Below, one piece after another: positions 1-6,669 of a stretch of DNA of 8,156 bases. Within the stretch, counting starts at the first letter, position 1. Each line of letters begins with the position of its first letter. Source of the stretch: JAFDVL01 sp031398365 (GTDB lineage: Bacteria; Acidobacteriota; Blastocatellia; RBC074); NCBI GenBank assembly GCA_031398365.1, contig JANNND010000514.1:1-8156 (forward strand). The letters run 5' to 3'. A model generated the notes under the pieces. The model made no database searches. It was given only the letters and a program-made list of their open reading frames with translations, and was not told the DNA's origin. The translations under genes and the position numbers were made by a program.

Positions 1-1
1 C

Positions 2-3000
2 AATGCGGCGGCCCCCGTGCAAGTGCAGGTGCGCAGTTCCGTAACGGGCGATCAGGAAACACTAACGCTCACGCCCGACGCGGTGTTGCAGGGCAGTTTT
101 AAGGGCGCAATCAAAATTGCAACAGGCAAAGCCCAGGCGCAGGACGGCGTGTTGCAGGCGGCTGTGGATATCAAAGATGAAATCGTCGTGCGCTATCAGG
201 ATGCGCAGAACGAGGCGGGGAATGCCACACAGGTGGAAGCCAAAGCCCAAGTCGTGCGCGAGAAAGTGATTTTTGCAGACGATGGCGAAAGCGGCAATCA
301 GGGCTGGATTGCGACGGGGACGTGGACCTTGACGACCGAGCGCGCCGCCTCCGGCACACACGCGTGGTCGGATAGTCCGGCGGGCAATTATCAAAATCTG
401 ACCAGCGCAACGCTCACTTCGCCCTTGTTTGATTTGCGCAATCTGAGCGACATCAAGCTTCAGTTTGCGCACGCACATGAATTCGAGAATCGCTACGATT
501 ACGGCGTGCTGGATGCCTCGCCGGATGATGGCGCAACGTGGGTTTTTGCGGGAGCATTTACGGGGACACAAGCCACGTTCACACAGGCCGAAATGAAACT
601 CGCGGGATTGGATGGACAGCAACGCGCGCGCTTTCGCTTTCGCCTTTTCAGCGATCTGGAAGTCAACGGCGACGGCTGGTATCTGGATGACATTCGCTTG
701 CTTGCGCGCTCCGCCGATCCAGGAGTCATTGCTCCGGGCAGCCATCCCGCGCCCATGCTGACGGGCCTCAGTCCGGCGTATGGCGAACTGGCAGGCGGCA
801 CAAGTGTCACTCTCACAGGGACGAACTTCACCAACACCGCCGACACGAGTGTGACGTTCGATGGCGTCGCGGCAGGCAATGTCAAAGTCGTGAGCGGCAA
901 TACCTTGACCGCTGTCACGCCGCCGCATGCCGCCGGAGCAGTGACCGTGCGCGTCCTCAATCGCAATGGCGGCTCATCGCTCAATCAGGGCTTTACCTAT
1001 TGGTCAGGCGAATCGTTGCTGAAGCGCCCGACCGTGACGCGCGTTGTGCCTGCGGCGGGTTCCGTGCGGGGCGGCACGATGGTGACTGTCTCTGGCAATG
1101 ACTTCACTCCTGCGACGACACTGGCGGTTGGGACGAAGCTGGTGACGCCCACCTTTATCAGCCCGCAGGAATTGCGCTTCAGCAGTCCAAGCGCAGCCAG
1201 CCCCGGCACGATCAATTTCATCTTGAGCAATGGCAACTTCGCGAATGTCTGGGAGCGCGCATTCACCTACACCGCAGGCATTGCGCCGCAAGTGCAGCTT
1301 CTGAGTCCGAACGGCGGCGAAGTGTTGTATGCGGGCAGCACGACGACGATTCGCTGGCGTTCCAGCGATGAGCGCGCTGTTGCCCGGCATCGCCTCGCGC
1401 TCGTCAGCAACAGCGGCGCGTTGCTCAGTGAGATTGCCAGCGATGTGAGCGGCGAGCGCCAGGCTTACGTTTGGAACCTGCCGTCGTCATTGCCTGCGGG
1501 AGCGGCGCGCCTGCGCCTGACGGCGCTGGATGATGAAGGCAATGAAGCGCAAAGTCTTTCCGGTCAGGACTTCACCATTGTGAAGCGCTGGCAAACGGGA
1601 ACGCCGCTGCCGACTGCGCTCTGGCAATTCCCTGTCGTGACGGATGGTCAAAGCATCTTCGCGCTCGGCGGTTTGACCGGCGCGGCAGGCACGACCGTTA
1701 ACACGCTTTCACGCTTTAATCCGAGCAATAACACGTGGACAACCCTTGCGCCCATGAAGCGCACCGTCAGCAGCAATGATGCGGTGTTCATGAACGGCAA
1801 GATTTATGTGCCGGGCGGCATGCTGTCTTCCGGCTTGGTCATCACGAATCATCAGGTGTATGACATCGCGACCGATACCTGGAAAGAGGTCTTTGAACCT
1901 CCCTCTTCCGTGATTGCTTCGGCGCTGGTGGCGGATGCGAGAAACAACTTGTACTACCGCATCGGCGGCAGGCGCTCCACGACTTCTTCCTTTTCCACAC
2001 CTGAAGTCTATGTGTATGACATAAAAGCGAATCAATGGACGGAACTCTCGCCCGTGCCGGATGCCCGCTTTGGACACGAGGCTGTGATGCTTGATGGAAA
2101 GATTCTGGTGGCAGGAGGCGCAGACCGTGATACGGGGATTCGCTCCTGCTGGCAATATGATCCAGTCACTGATTTCTGGACACAGATTGCCCCGCTGAAC
2201 AAGCGCCGACGCTTTGCCGCCAGCGCACTTGGAGCGGATGACAAAGGCAACCCGCTTTGGTTTCTTTTCGGCGGCGATGATCCAAGCACGGGCGTGCCTT
2301 ATGACGACGGCGAAGTCTATGACGTACGCAATGATCGCTGGTTACCGCTGGATGCGTCTTTTCGTCTGAGCAAAGCCCGCACGCAGATTGCGAGCGTGAC
2401 GCTGAATGGCAAGTTGTATGCAATGGGCGGCGCGGTGCTTTCGGACGACGGCAAGGCTTATGTCATCAGTCCGACGGTGGAAACGCTGCCTGTCAACAAC
2501 ACGACCCTGACCACGCCGGATCAACCGCCCGTGCTGGCCGCGCCGACTGTTGCCGTCGCTATCGTGAACAACGAAAGCACCTTTACTGTCACCGCCAATG
2601 ACCTCAATTCCAGCGTGGCGTTGCAGCTCACGGCGGAAGGGTTGCCGACCGGGGCGGGCTTTACCGTCAGCACCGAAACCAACAACAGCACGCGCGGCAC
2701 TTTTCGCTGGACGCCGAAGCCGGAAGATGCGGGGAAGAGTTGGACGATTACCTTCACCGTCAGCGATGGGCAATTGCAGGACAGTCGCGCCGTGACGTTG
2801 CGTGCGGTCACGGCGGAACCGCTCGCCATCGTCAATGCGGCCAGTTATTACGGCGGCGCAGTGGCGACGGATTCCATCGCGTCGGCGTTTGGAGCCAACC
2901 TTGCGCCGCGCGCTGAAACTGCGCAGGCGACGCCGTTGCCGCTGACGATGGCGGGGACTTCCGTGACCGTGAATGGCCTGCCTGCGCCGTTGTTATACGT

Positions 3001-3484
3001 CTCGCCGGAGCAACTGAACTTCGTGATTCCCGCCGAAGTGAAGCCGGGCCTGGCCAGCGTGCTGGTGCGCAATGCGCTTGGCACCTTCGCGCTCGGTCAC
3101 ATCCCGATTGCGGACGCCGCGCCTGCGATCTTTACGGCAGATGCCAGCGGGCGGGGCGATGCCGCCGCCGTCGCTACCGCCGATGGCGTGACGTATCAGG
3201 CCGCGCCGTTTGCGTTGACCGTGAATGGCAAGCCAAATTATTTACTGTTGTTCGGGACAGGATGGCGGCGCGCCGAACGCGTTGCCATCACGATAGGAGG
3301 CGTCGCAGCAAAGGTGTTGTACGCGGGCGCGCAAGGGCAGTTTGTCGGACTGGATCAAATCAACCTCGAATTGCCTGCGGGGTTGGCGGCGCAGTTAACC
3401 AGTGTGCCAAGCCGCGTGGAGATTGTGGTTACGGTGAATGGGGTAGAAGCGAATCGGACGAGCGTGTGGTTATTCAAGCGTTGA
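2..3484 (+). CDS. Large exported mosaic protein with IPT/TIG, kelch and TIGR03437 domains (5' end outside window)
   Basis: The reading frame is open at the left edge (codons from position 2), so the GTG at 17 is not a credible start and the N-terminus is missing. Counting from that GTG as residue 1, 1155 residues are visible. Residues 1-80 are a beta-rich repeat-like segment. Residues 82-229 resemble the jelly-roll/MAM-like domain seen after secreted proteases such as immune inhibitor A, ending in GDGWYLDDI. IPT/TIG domains lie at about 245-328 and 337-419. A beta domain with the SPNGGE motif is at 424-522. Kelch repeats at 525-826 have GG doublets at 551, 600, 650, 700, 752 and 804, giving six blades of about 50 residues. 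An Ig/cadherin-like domain is at 836-931. The C-terminus (936-1154) matches the Solibacter-type domain TIGR03437, starting IVNAASY. These modules are typical of secreted or cell-surface binding proteins. An upstream catalytic domain, for example a peptidase, is possible but not visible. Substrate and role are unknown. Confidence 0.93.
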   Translation, partial: NAAAPVQVQVRSSVTGDQETLTLTPDAVLQGSFKGAIKIATGKAQAQDGVLQAAVDIKDEIVVRYQDAQNEAGNATQVEAKAQVVREKVIFADDGESGNQGWIATGTWTLTTERAASGTHAWSDSPAGNYQNLTSATLTSPLFDLRNLSDIKLQFAHAHEFENRYDYGVLDASPDDGATWVFAGAFTGTQATFTQAEMKLAGLDGQQRARFRFRLFSDLEVNGDGWYLDDIRLLARSADPGVIAPGSHPAPMLTGLSPAYGELAGGTSVTLTGTNFTNTADTSVTFDGVAAGNVKVVSGNTLTAVTPPHAAGAVTVRVLNRNGGSSLNQGFTYWSGESLLKRPTVTRVVPAAGSVRGGTMVTVSGNDFTPATTLAVGTKLVTPTFISPQELRFSSPSAASPGTINFILSNGNFANVWERAFTYTAGIAPQVQLLSPNGGEVLYAGSTTTIRWRSSDERAVARHRLALVSNSGALLSEIASDVSGERQAYVWNLPSSLPAGAARLRLTALDDEGNEAQSLSGQDFTIVKRWQTGTPLPTALWQFPVVTDGQSIFALGGLTGAAGTTVNTLSRFNPSNNTWTTLAPMKRTVSSNDAVFMNGKIYVPGGMLSSGLVITNHQVYDIATDTWKEVFEPPSSVIASALVADARNNLYYRIGGRRSTTSSFSTPEVYVYDIKANQWTELSPVPDARFGHEAVMLDGKILVAGGADRDTGIRSCWQYDPVTDFWTQIAPLNKRRRFAASALGADDKGNPLWFLFGGDDPSTGVPYDDGEVYDVRNDRWLPLDASFRLSKARTQIASVTLNGKLYAMGGAVLSDDGKAYVISPTVETLPVNNTTLTTPDQPPVLAAPTVAVAIVNNESTFTVTANDLNSSVALQLTAEGLPTGAGFTVSTETNNSTRGTFRWTPKPEDAGKSWTITFTVSDGQLQDSRAVTLRAVTAEPLAIVNAASYYGGAVATDSIASAFGANLAPRAETAQATPLPLTMAGTSVTVNGLPAPLLYVSPEQLNFVIPAEVKPGLASVLVRNALGTFALGHIPIADAAPAIFTADASGRGDAAAVATADGVTYQAAPFALTVNGKPNYLLLFGTGWRRAERVAITIGGVAAKVLYAGAQGQFVGLDQINLELPAGLAAQLTSVPSRVEIVVTVNGVEANRTSVWLFKR

Positions 3485-3485
3485 T

Positions 3486-3585
3486 TCAGATGGCGTCTTG
3501 ATACTCGCCAAACACGCGTCGCATGGCATCGGCAATCTCGCCCAAGGTCGCATAGGCTTCGACGGCGGCAATAATTCTCGGCATC
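3486..3585 (-). pseudogene. Detached duplicate of the 3' end of the methylmalonyl-CoA mutase gene
   Basis: Read on the minus strand, this stretch encodes 32 residues from MPRIIAAVEAY to GEYQDAI followed by TGA. It aligns without gaps to the last 32 codons and stop of the mutase gene at 4286-4385, at an exact offset of 800 bp. I count 12 differences in 100 bp, or 6 in the inner 87 bp (3499-3585). 28 of 32 residues are identical. Most differences are synonymous or conservative (T/A, S/A, S/A, L/I). The match stops abruptly at 3585/3586. The frame continues only a few codons upstream before a stop, with no good start or ribosome site, so this is a gene fragment. Its stop codon lies one base from the stop of the convergent kelch-protein gene, which suits an original gene terminus. 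Confidence 0.88.
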
Positions 3586-3678
3586 TTTACAGACTGATGG
3601 AAAATGTAGGTCACGAATGCTCAGCATCGGCGATATTATTAACAACAGCACATTCATCACTACAAATCGGTAAGCCAT
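3586..3678 (-). pseudogene. Truncated start of a small hydrophobic ORF with a strong ribosome-binding site
   Basis: An ATG at 3678-3676 follows an excellent AGGAGG (minus strand, 3688-3683) with a 4-nt spacer. It encodes MAYRFVVMNVLLLIISP and onward, a basic/hydrophobic start resembling a signal or membrane segment. After about 31 codons it meets the edge of the mutase 3'-end copy at 3585/3586. From there it runs on in the wrong frame relative to that copy, into sequence antisense to the kelch gene, until 3355. The strong start and nonsense continuation suggest a gene that lost its 3' part at the repeat junction. It begins 37 bp after the antitoxin stop, so it could have been a third gene of that cassette. 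The family is not recognised. A short functional or accidental peptide cannot be excluded. Confidence 0.45.
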
Positions 3679-3714
3679 ATTGCCTCCTATCAACTTAGCG
3701 CCTCTTTTTGACGT

Positions 3715-3987
3715 TTATGAGCCAACGTCCTGAAGCCTTTCCGAAAGCCATAAATTTATTAACGTCTCAGCCTGAATTCCTTTTGTGAGTGCTTGTGCTT
3801 CGATTTGCTCATAAACTTCCGGGTCAAGAGAAACCTTGCGTTTCCGTGTGGCTCGCACCTCAAATTCAACTTCCTGCGTTTGGTCTTCATAGTCTGCCAG
3901 ACTATGCGTGTCCCAAAACTCAGCGACCTCTTCCAGCGAAGAGACCTTGGAAATGCTGGTTACTTTTGGCTTCTTATTTACGCTCAT
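3715..3987 (-). CDS. BrnA/CopG-family antitoxin of a type II toxin-antitoxin pair
   Basis: The 90-residue protein has the layout of CopG/BrnA antitoxins. An N-terminal toxin-binding segment carries the hallmark EFWDTHSLADYEDQ (residues 23-36) and then EVEFEV (39-44). A ribbon-helix-helix DNA-binding domain follows at about 48-86, with the strand KRKVSLDPE and the helix pair ending ETLINLWLSERL. In this family the antitoxin blocks the BrnT-type ribonuclease, and the complex represses its own promoter. The ATG lies inside the end of the toxin gene (14-bp overlap), so translation is probably coupled. Only a weak AAGAACG precedes the start. The toxin-first order matches brnTA operons. Base composition is lower in GC than the flanking mutase and kelch genes, consistent with acquisition. 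Confidence 0.86.
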   Translation of the reverse strand: MSVNKKPKVTSISKVSSLEEVAEFWDTHSLADYEDQTQEVEFEVRATRKRKVSLDPEVYEQIEAQALTKGIQAETLINLWLSERLQDVGS

Positions 3988-4258
3988 ACATTTTACGTTC
4001 TTTGCGATCCATCTCGCGTGCGCTTAGGATCAGCGCTTTGTTGCCAGACTTGCGAATGAAGAAAACAATCAAATAACGCCCGCCATCAATTGGCCCGCTC
4101 GCCGCATAAACGTCTTCGCCTGCTTGATGCCCTGATTCGACAAAGCGAAAGCGCAGGCGGTTGAAGAACACTTCTTCAACTTCATCTTGAATAACGTGAT
4201 GCTTTACTTCCAGCGTTTCCACGATAGCAGTCAGCCAAATAAAACCATCAACGCGCAT
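3974..4258 (-). CDS. BrnT-family toxin (RelE-fold ribonuclease)
   Basis: The 94-residue protein matches the BrnT pattern throughout: F-x-W near the N-terminus (residues 6-8), VKHHVIQDEVEEVFF (18-32), a conserved His at 44, the strand GGRYLIVFF (59-67), and the C-terminal ALILSAREMDRKER (75-88) followed by Tyr91. BrnT proteins are small ribosome-independent ribonucleases with a RelE-like fold that stop translation until neutralised by BrnA. The start ATG is preceded by GAAGGGA at a suitable distance. The gene begins 27 bp after the mutase stop codon on the same strand, so it is probably co-transcribed from the mutase promoter unless its own promoter lies in the mutase 3' end. It overlaps the antitoxin gene by 14 bp. 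The protein looks full length. Enzymatic activity is inferred from family only. Confidence 0.87.
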   Translation of the reverse strand: MRVDGFIWLTAIVETLEVKHHVIQDEVEEVFFNRLRFRFVESGHQAGEDVYAASGPIDGGRYLIVFFIRKSGNKALILSAREMDRKERKMYERK

Positions 4259-4285
4259 TGTAGTCCCTTCGGATAGTTTTGTCTT

Positions 4286-4385
4286 TTAGAGCGAATCCTG
4301 ATACTCGCCAAACACGCGTCGCATTGCATCGGCAATCTCGCCCAGCGTCGCATAAGATTCGACGGCGGTAATAATTCTCGGCATC
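4286..4385 (-). repeat. In-gene copy of the 100-bp direct repeat (mutase 3' end)
   Basis: This is the partner of the repeat at 3486-3585, in the same orientation with both stop codons aligned. It forms the last 32 codons of the intact mutase gene. Identity is 88 of 100 bases, rising to 81 of 87 in the inner part. Together the copies bracket the BrnT/BrnA genes and the truncated hydrophobic ORF. Homologous recombination between them would delete 800 bp and leave an intact mutase gene. Confidence 0.88.
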
Positions 4386-5863
4386 AGGTTTTCGCCTGCT
4401 TTGGCCGCGTTTTCCACGGCAGCCAAAGCCTGCATCGCCGCGTCAGCATTGCGTTTGGCGCGCACGGCTTGCACGCGTCGCCGCTGCGCTTCCTCGGTGG
4501 CGGGATCAATTTTCAGCGTGGGGATCGGCGTGTCTTCGGCAATCTGAAACTTGTTCACGCCGACGACGATTTCGGTTTTGGCTTCGACGGCTTTTTGATA
4601 ATCGTAGGCGGCGCGTTCAATTTCGCGTTGCACATAACCGGCCTCAATCGCAGCCAGCATGCCGCCCATCTCATCAATTCTGGTGATGTATTCAACCGCG
4701 CGGCGTTCGATTTCATTCGTCAAAAATTCAATCGCGTAGGAACCGCCGAGCGCGTCTACGATATCCGCCACGCCGGATTCGTGGGCGATGACCTGTTGCG
4801 TGCGCAGAGCAATGCGCGCGGCGTCTTCGGTTGGCAAGCTTAACGCCTCATCGCGCCCGTTCGTGTGCAAGCTTTGCGTGCCGCCGAGCACTGCGGCAAG
4901 GGCTTGCAACGTCGTGCGAATGACATTCACTTCGGGCTGTTGCGCGGTCAGCGTGGAGCCAGCGGTTTGCGTGTGAAAGCGGAGCATTTGTGATTTCGGA
5001 TCACGCGCGCCAAAGCGTTCCTGCATGATTTTTGCCCATAAGCGCCGCGCCGCGCGGAATTTCGCCACCTCTTCCAAAAAGTTGTTGTGTGCGTTGAAAA
5101 AGAAAGCGAGGCGCGGTGCGAATTTATCAATCATCAATCCGGCATCCAACGCCGCCTGCACGTAGCAAATGCCATCGGCAAGCGTGAACGCGACTTCCTG
5201 CACGGCGGTCGAACCAGCTTCGCGGATGTGATAGCCACTGATCGAAATTGTGTTCCAGTTTGGCACCTCCTGCGCGCAATAGGCGAAGATGTCGGTGATG
5301 ATTCTGAGCGAAGGTTTGGGCGGATAAATGTAGGTGCCGCGCGCGATGTATTCCTTCAGGATGTCATTTTGAATCGTGCCATTCAGTTTGCCCGGCGCGA
5401 TACCTTGCTTCTTGCCGACCGCGATATACAGGGCCAGCAGGATTGAAGCGGTTGCGTTGATCGTCATCGAAGTCGAAACCTGGTCCAGCGGAATGCCATC
5501 AAACAATTGCTCCATATCCGCCAGCGAATCAATCGCCACGCCGACCTTGCCGACTTCGCCGAGCGCCATGCTGTGATCGCTGTCATAGCCGATTTGCGTG
5601 GGCAGATCGAACGCGACGGACAGGCCGGTTGTGCCTTGCGAGAGCAAATATTTATAGCGTTCGTTGGATTCCTTCGCGCTCGAAAAACCCGCGTATTGCC
5701 GCATTGTCCACAGGCGCGAGCGATACATGGTTTCATACACGCCGCGCGTGAAGGGATATTGGCCGGGCGTGCCGAGTTCGCTGTTTGTGATGTCGGCGGC
5801 AGTGAATTCGTTTTTCAGTTCGATGTCGGATGAAGTCGTAAATTTCTCTTTGCGATTGCTCAT
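4286..5863 (-). CDS. Methylmalonyl-CoA mutase, large catalytic subunit (split form without B12-binding domain)
   Basis: This 525-residue protein covers the substrate-binding TIM barrel of the acyl-CoA mutase family and stops before the cobalamin-binding domain found in the ~730-residue single-chain enzymes. A separate B12 subunit is therefore expected elsewhere. The enzyme interconverts (R)-methylmalonyl-CoA and succinyl-CoA by an adenosylcobalamin radical mechanism, in propionate and odd-chain or branched-chain carbon metabolism. Aligned by eye to the Propionibacterium enzyme, Tyr57 (in MRQYAGF) corresponds to Tyr89, Arg175 (in EYIARGT) to Arg207, and His212 (in SGYHIREAG) to His244. The Tyr/Arg pair is what separates methylmalonyl- from isobutyryl- and hydroxyisobutyryl-CoA mutases, supporting the substrate call. 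Other conserved stretches are GLSVAFDLPTQIGYDSD (80-96), GTIQNDILKE (162-171) and GGTQSLHTN. The ATG start lies 6 bp after the upstream membrane gene, suggesting an operon. The last 100 bp are duplicated downstream. Confidence 0.96.
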   Translation of the reverse strand: MSNRKEKFTTSSDIELKNEFTAADITNSELGTPGQYPFTRGVYETMYRSRLWTMRQYAGFSSAKESNERYKYLLSQGTTGLSVAFDLPTQIGYDSDHSMALGEVGKVGVAIDSLADMEQLFDGIPLDQVSTSMTINATASILLALYIAVGKKQGIAPGKLNGTIQNDILKEYIARGTYIYPPKPSLRIITDIFAYCAQEVPNWNTISISGYHIREAGSTAVQEVAFTLADGICYVQAALDAGLMIDKFAPRLAFFFNAHNNFLEEVAKFRAARRLWAKIMQERFGARDPKSQMLRFHTQTAGSTLTAQQPEVNVIRTTLQALAAVLGGTQSLHTNGRDEALSLPTEDAARIALRTQQVIAHESGVADIVDALGGSYAIEFLTNEIERRAVEYITRIDEMGGMLAAIEAGYVQREIERAAYDYQKAVEAKTEIVVGVNKFQIAEDTPIPTLKIDPATEEAQRRRVQAVRAKRNADAAMQALAAVENAAKAGENLMPRIITAVESYATLGEIADAMRRVFGEYQDSL

Positions 5864-5869
5864 ACAGAA

Positions 5870-6274
5870 TTAGTCCCAATAATCTTTTCTGAAGTGATGA
5901 TAGCCGAAGATGACGAGCAGCGAGAATCCCAAGCCTAACAAAAGTACCCACCAGCTTTCTGATGTAAGACTTTCCTGGGGATTACAAGCGCAAGCAATTT
6001 GGGGATTCGGTGGATGGTAGAAAACCGTGACGGAATATCGGCTGGAGATGAACAGCGTTGACAAGTTGGTTGTATAGTTTTGTCCTTCGACAGTGTACTG
6101 AACCTCTCTACCGACAATACGTCCCACTGTACTGAGATTGCTACGACTCAGCTTGAAATATTTTATCCACTCACCTGTCAATGCCAATGTAAGCATGGTC
6201 GCCATTACGCAAAGAAGATACACCCGCAAGTAAACTTGAATCCGGTTGTTCTTTCGCTGACTTCGCGTTTTCAT
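5870..6274 (-). CDS. Small two-helix membrane protein, DUF3592-like
   Basis: The protein has 134 residues from the ATG at 6274. An in-frame TTG at 6277 would add one residue and sits at a better distance (7 nt) from the GAGGA ribosome site, so the exact start is uncertain. Two hydrophobic segments, about 14-34 and 108-124, flank a soluble domain. That domain shows the DUF3592 pattern: VGRIVGREVQYTVEGQNY (50-67), a strand VTVFY, then HPPNP (87-91), where the family usually has 'YxPxNP'. CACN (95-98) supplies two cysteines. The C-terminus is basic and aromatic. DUF3592 proteins have no established function. The gene stops 6 bp before the mutase start and is lower in GC than the mutase. It probably shares the mutase promoter, but no functional link is evident. 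Confidence 0.75.
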   Translation of the reverse strand: MKTRSQRKNNRIQVYLRVYLLCVMATMLTLALTGEWIKYFKLSRSNLSTVGRIVGREVQYTVEGQNYTTNLSTLFISSRYSVTVFYHPPNPQIACACNPQESLTSESWWVLLLGLGFSLLVIFGYHHFRKDYWD

Positions 6275-6325
6275 CAAACTTAATTCCTCGGCAGGTTCGT
6301 TGTTTCATTGGTTGATGATGAAATG

Positions 6326-6343
6326 AGAATCCTCGCGGATTCT
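6326..6343. promoter_or_regulatory. Perfect 7-bp inverted repeat in the divergent intergenic region (candidate operator)
   Basis: The arms AGAATCC (6326-6332) and GGATTCT (6337-6343) are exact reverse complements separated by TCGC. No T-run follows on either strand, so it does not look like an intrinsic terminator. It overlaps the candidate leftward -10 (6339-6344) and lies just upstream of the candidate rightward -10 (6366-6371), a position that suits a repressor site for one or both transcripts. The binding protein is unknown. Confidence 0.4.
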
Positions 6344-6347
6344 AGCA
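6339..6347 (-). promoter_or_regulatory. Candidate extended -10 for the DUF3592-mutase-toxin-antitoxin operon
   Basis: On the minus strand this reads TGCTAGAAT, an extended -10 (TGn plus a 5/6 match to TATAAT), about 65 bp upstream of the membrane-protein start. I see no good -35 at 16-18 bp. The inverted repeat at 6326-6343 overlaps it. Confidence 0.3.
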
Positions 6348-6365
6348 CGCAGCCCGCAATGCAGC

Positions 6366-6371
6366 TATAAT
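6366..6371 (+). promoter_or_regulatory. Consensus -10 box immediately upstream of the 92-residue gene
   Basis: A perfect TATAAT ends 10 nt before the ATG at 6382. Transcription starting about 7 nt after the box would give a leader of only a few nucleotides. There is no Shine-Dalgarno sequence in the GC-rich CGCGCCTGCG between box and ATG. The -35 is poor (CTAGCA at 6342, 18-nt spacer, about 3/6). Confidence 0.4.
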
Positions 6372-6381
6372 CGCGCCTGCG

Positions 6382-6660
6382 ATGGATAAGTACCTCGAAA
6401 AATTAGTCAACGAATTAGCCCAGGCAATCAACGATGCGGCGCAGAATTCCGAAGAGGTGAACTCCGCGATGGAGCGGATTCACGCAACTGGGAATGAAAT
6501 CATGCTGACGGTCGAAGTAAGGATTGCGTTACCGGAGTCGCCGCCTGCCAAGCCGCTGCCCAAACCGCAACTTTCTATTGAAGAGCGGCTGCAGGAATTC
6601 AGCCCGGAAGATCGCAAATTCTTACGCAGTCTGAACATCAAACTGGATCAGGACGAATGA
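6382..6660 (+). CDS. Small hypothetical protein, 92 residues
   Basis: I do not recognise this family. Residues 1-38 are predicted to be helical and acidic with heptad-like spacing (LEKLVNELAQAINDA). A short beta-like segment MLTVEVRIALPE (41-52) and a proline/lysine linker PPAKPLPKPQ (54-63) follow. The C-terminal helix is LSIEERLQEFSPEDRKFLRSLNI. No signal peptide or membrane segment is seen, so it is probably cytoplasmic. The ATG at 6382 has no ribosome site but lies 10 nt after a perfect TATAAT, hinting at a leaderless message. The stop codon overlaps the GAGGT that precedes the next gene, so the two are probably translated together. Codon use looks like that of its neighbours. Confidence 0.65.
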   Translation: MDKYLEKLVNELAQAINDAAQNSEEVNSAMERIHATGNEIMLTVEVRIALPESPPAKPLPKPQLSIEERLQEFSPEDRKFLRSLNIKLDQDE

Positions 6661-6669
6661 GGTCACGCT

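Noticed and set aside
62..928. Long minus-strand open frame (288 codons) antisense to the exported protein
   Set aside because: It is rich in Arg, His, Cys and Ala with no domain pattern, and the plus strand here encodes recognisable jelly-roll and IPT domains. It is a shadow of biased codon use.
3262..3501. Plus-strand 79-codon frame overlapping the 3' end of the kelch-protein gene
   Set aside because: It is out of frame with the conserved TIGR03437 domain, Arg-rich and without a start signal.
3485..3714. Search for an intrinsic terminator between the convergent kelch-protein gene and the mutase operon
   Set aside because: No GC-rich hairpin followed by a T-run was found on either strand. 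The short T-run at 3705-3709 has no adjacent stem.
3789..4076. Two overlapping plus-strand frames opposite the toxin and antitoxin genes
   Set aside because: The minus-strand products match BrnA and BrnT along their whole length. The plus-strand frames have no ribosome site or family resemblance.
3486..4385. Interpretation of the 100-bp repeats as insertion-sequence or transposon ends
   Set aside because: The repeats are direct, lie in coding sequence and end at a stop codon. No transposase, terminal inverted repeats or short target duplication is visible.
4469..5446. Plus-strand open frames opposite the mutase gene
   Set aside because: The minus strand encodes a highly conserved enzyme throughout. 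The plus-strand peptides have no recognisable motif.
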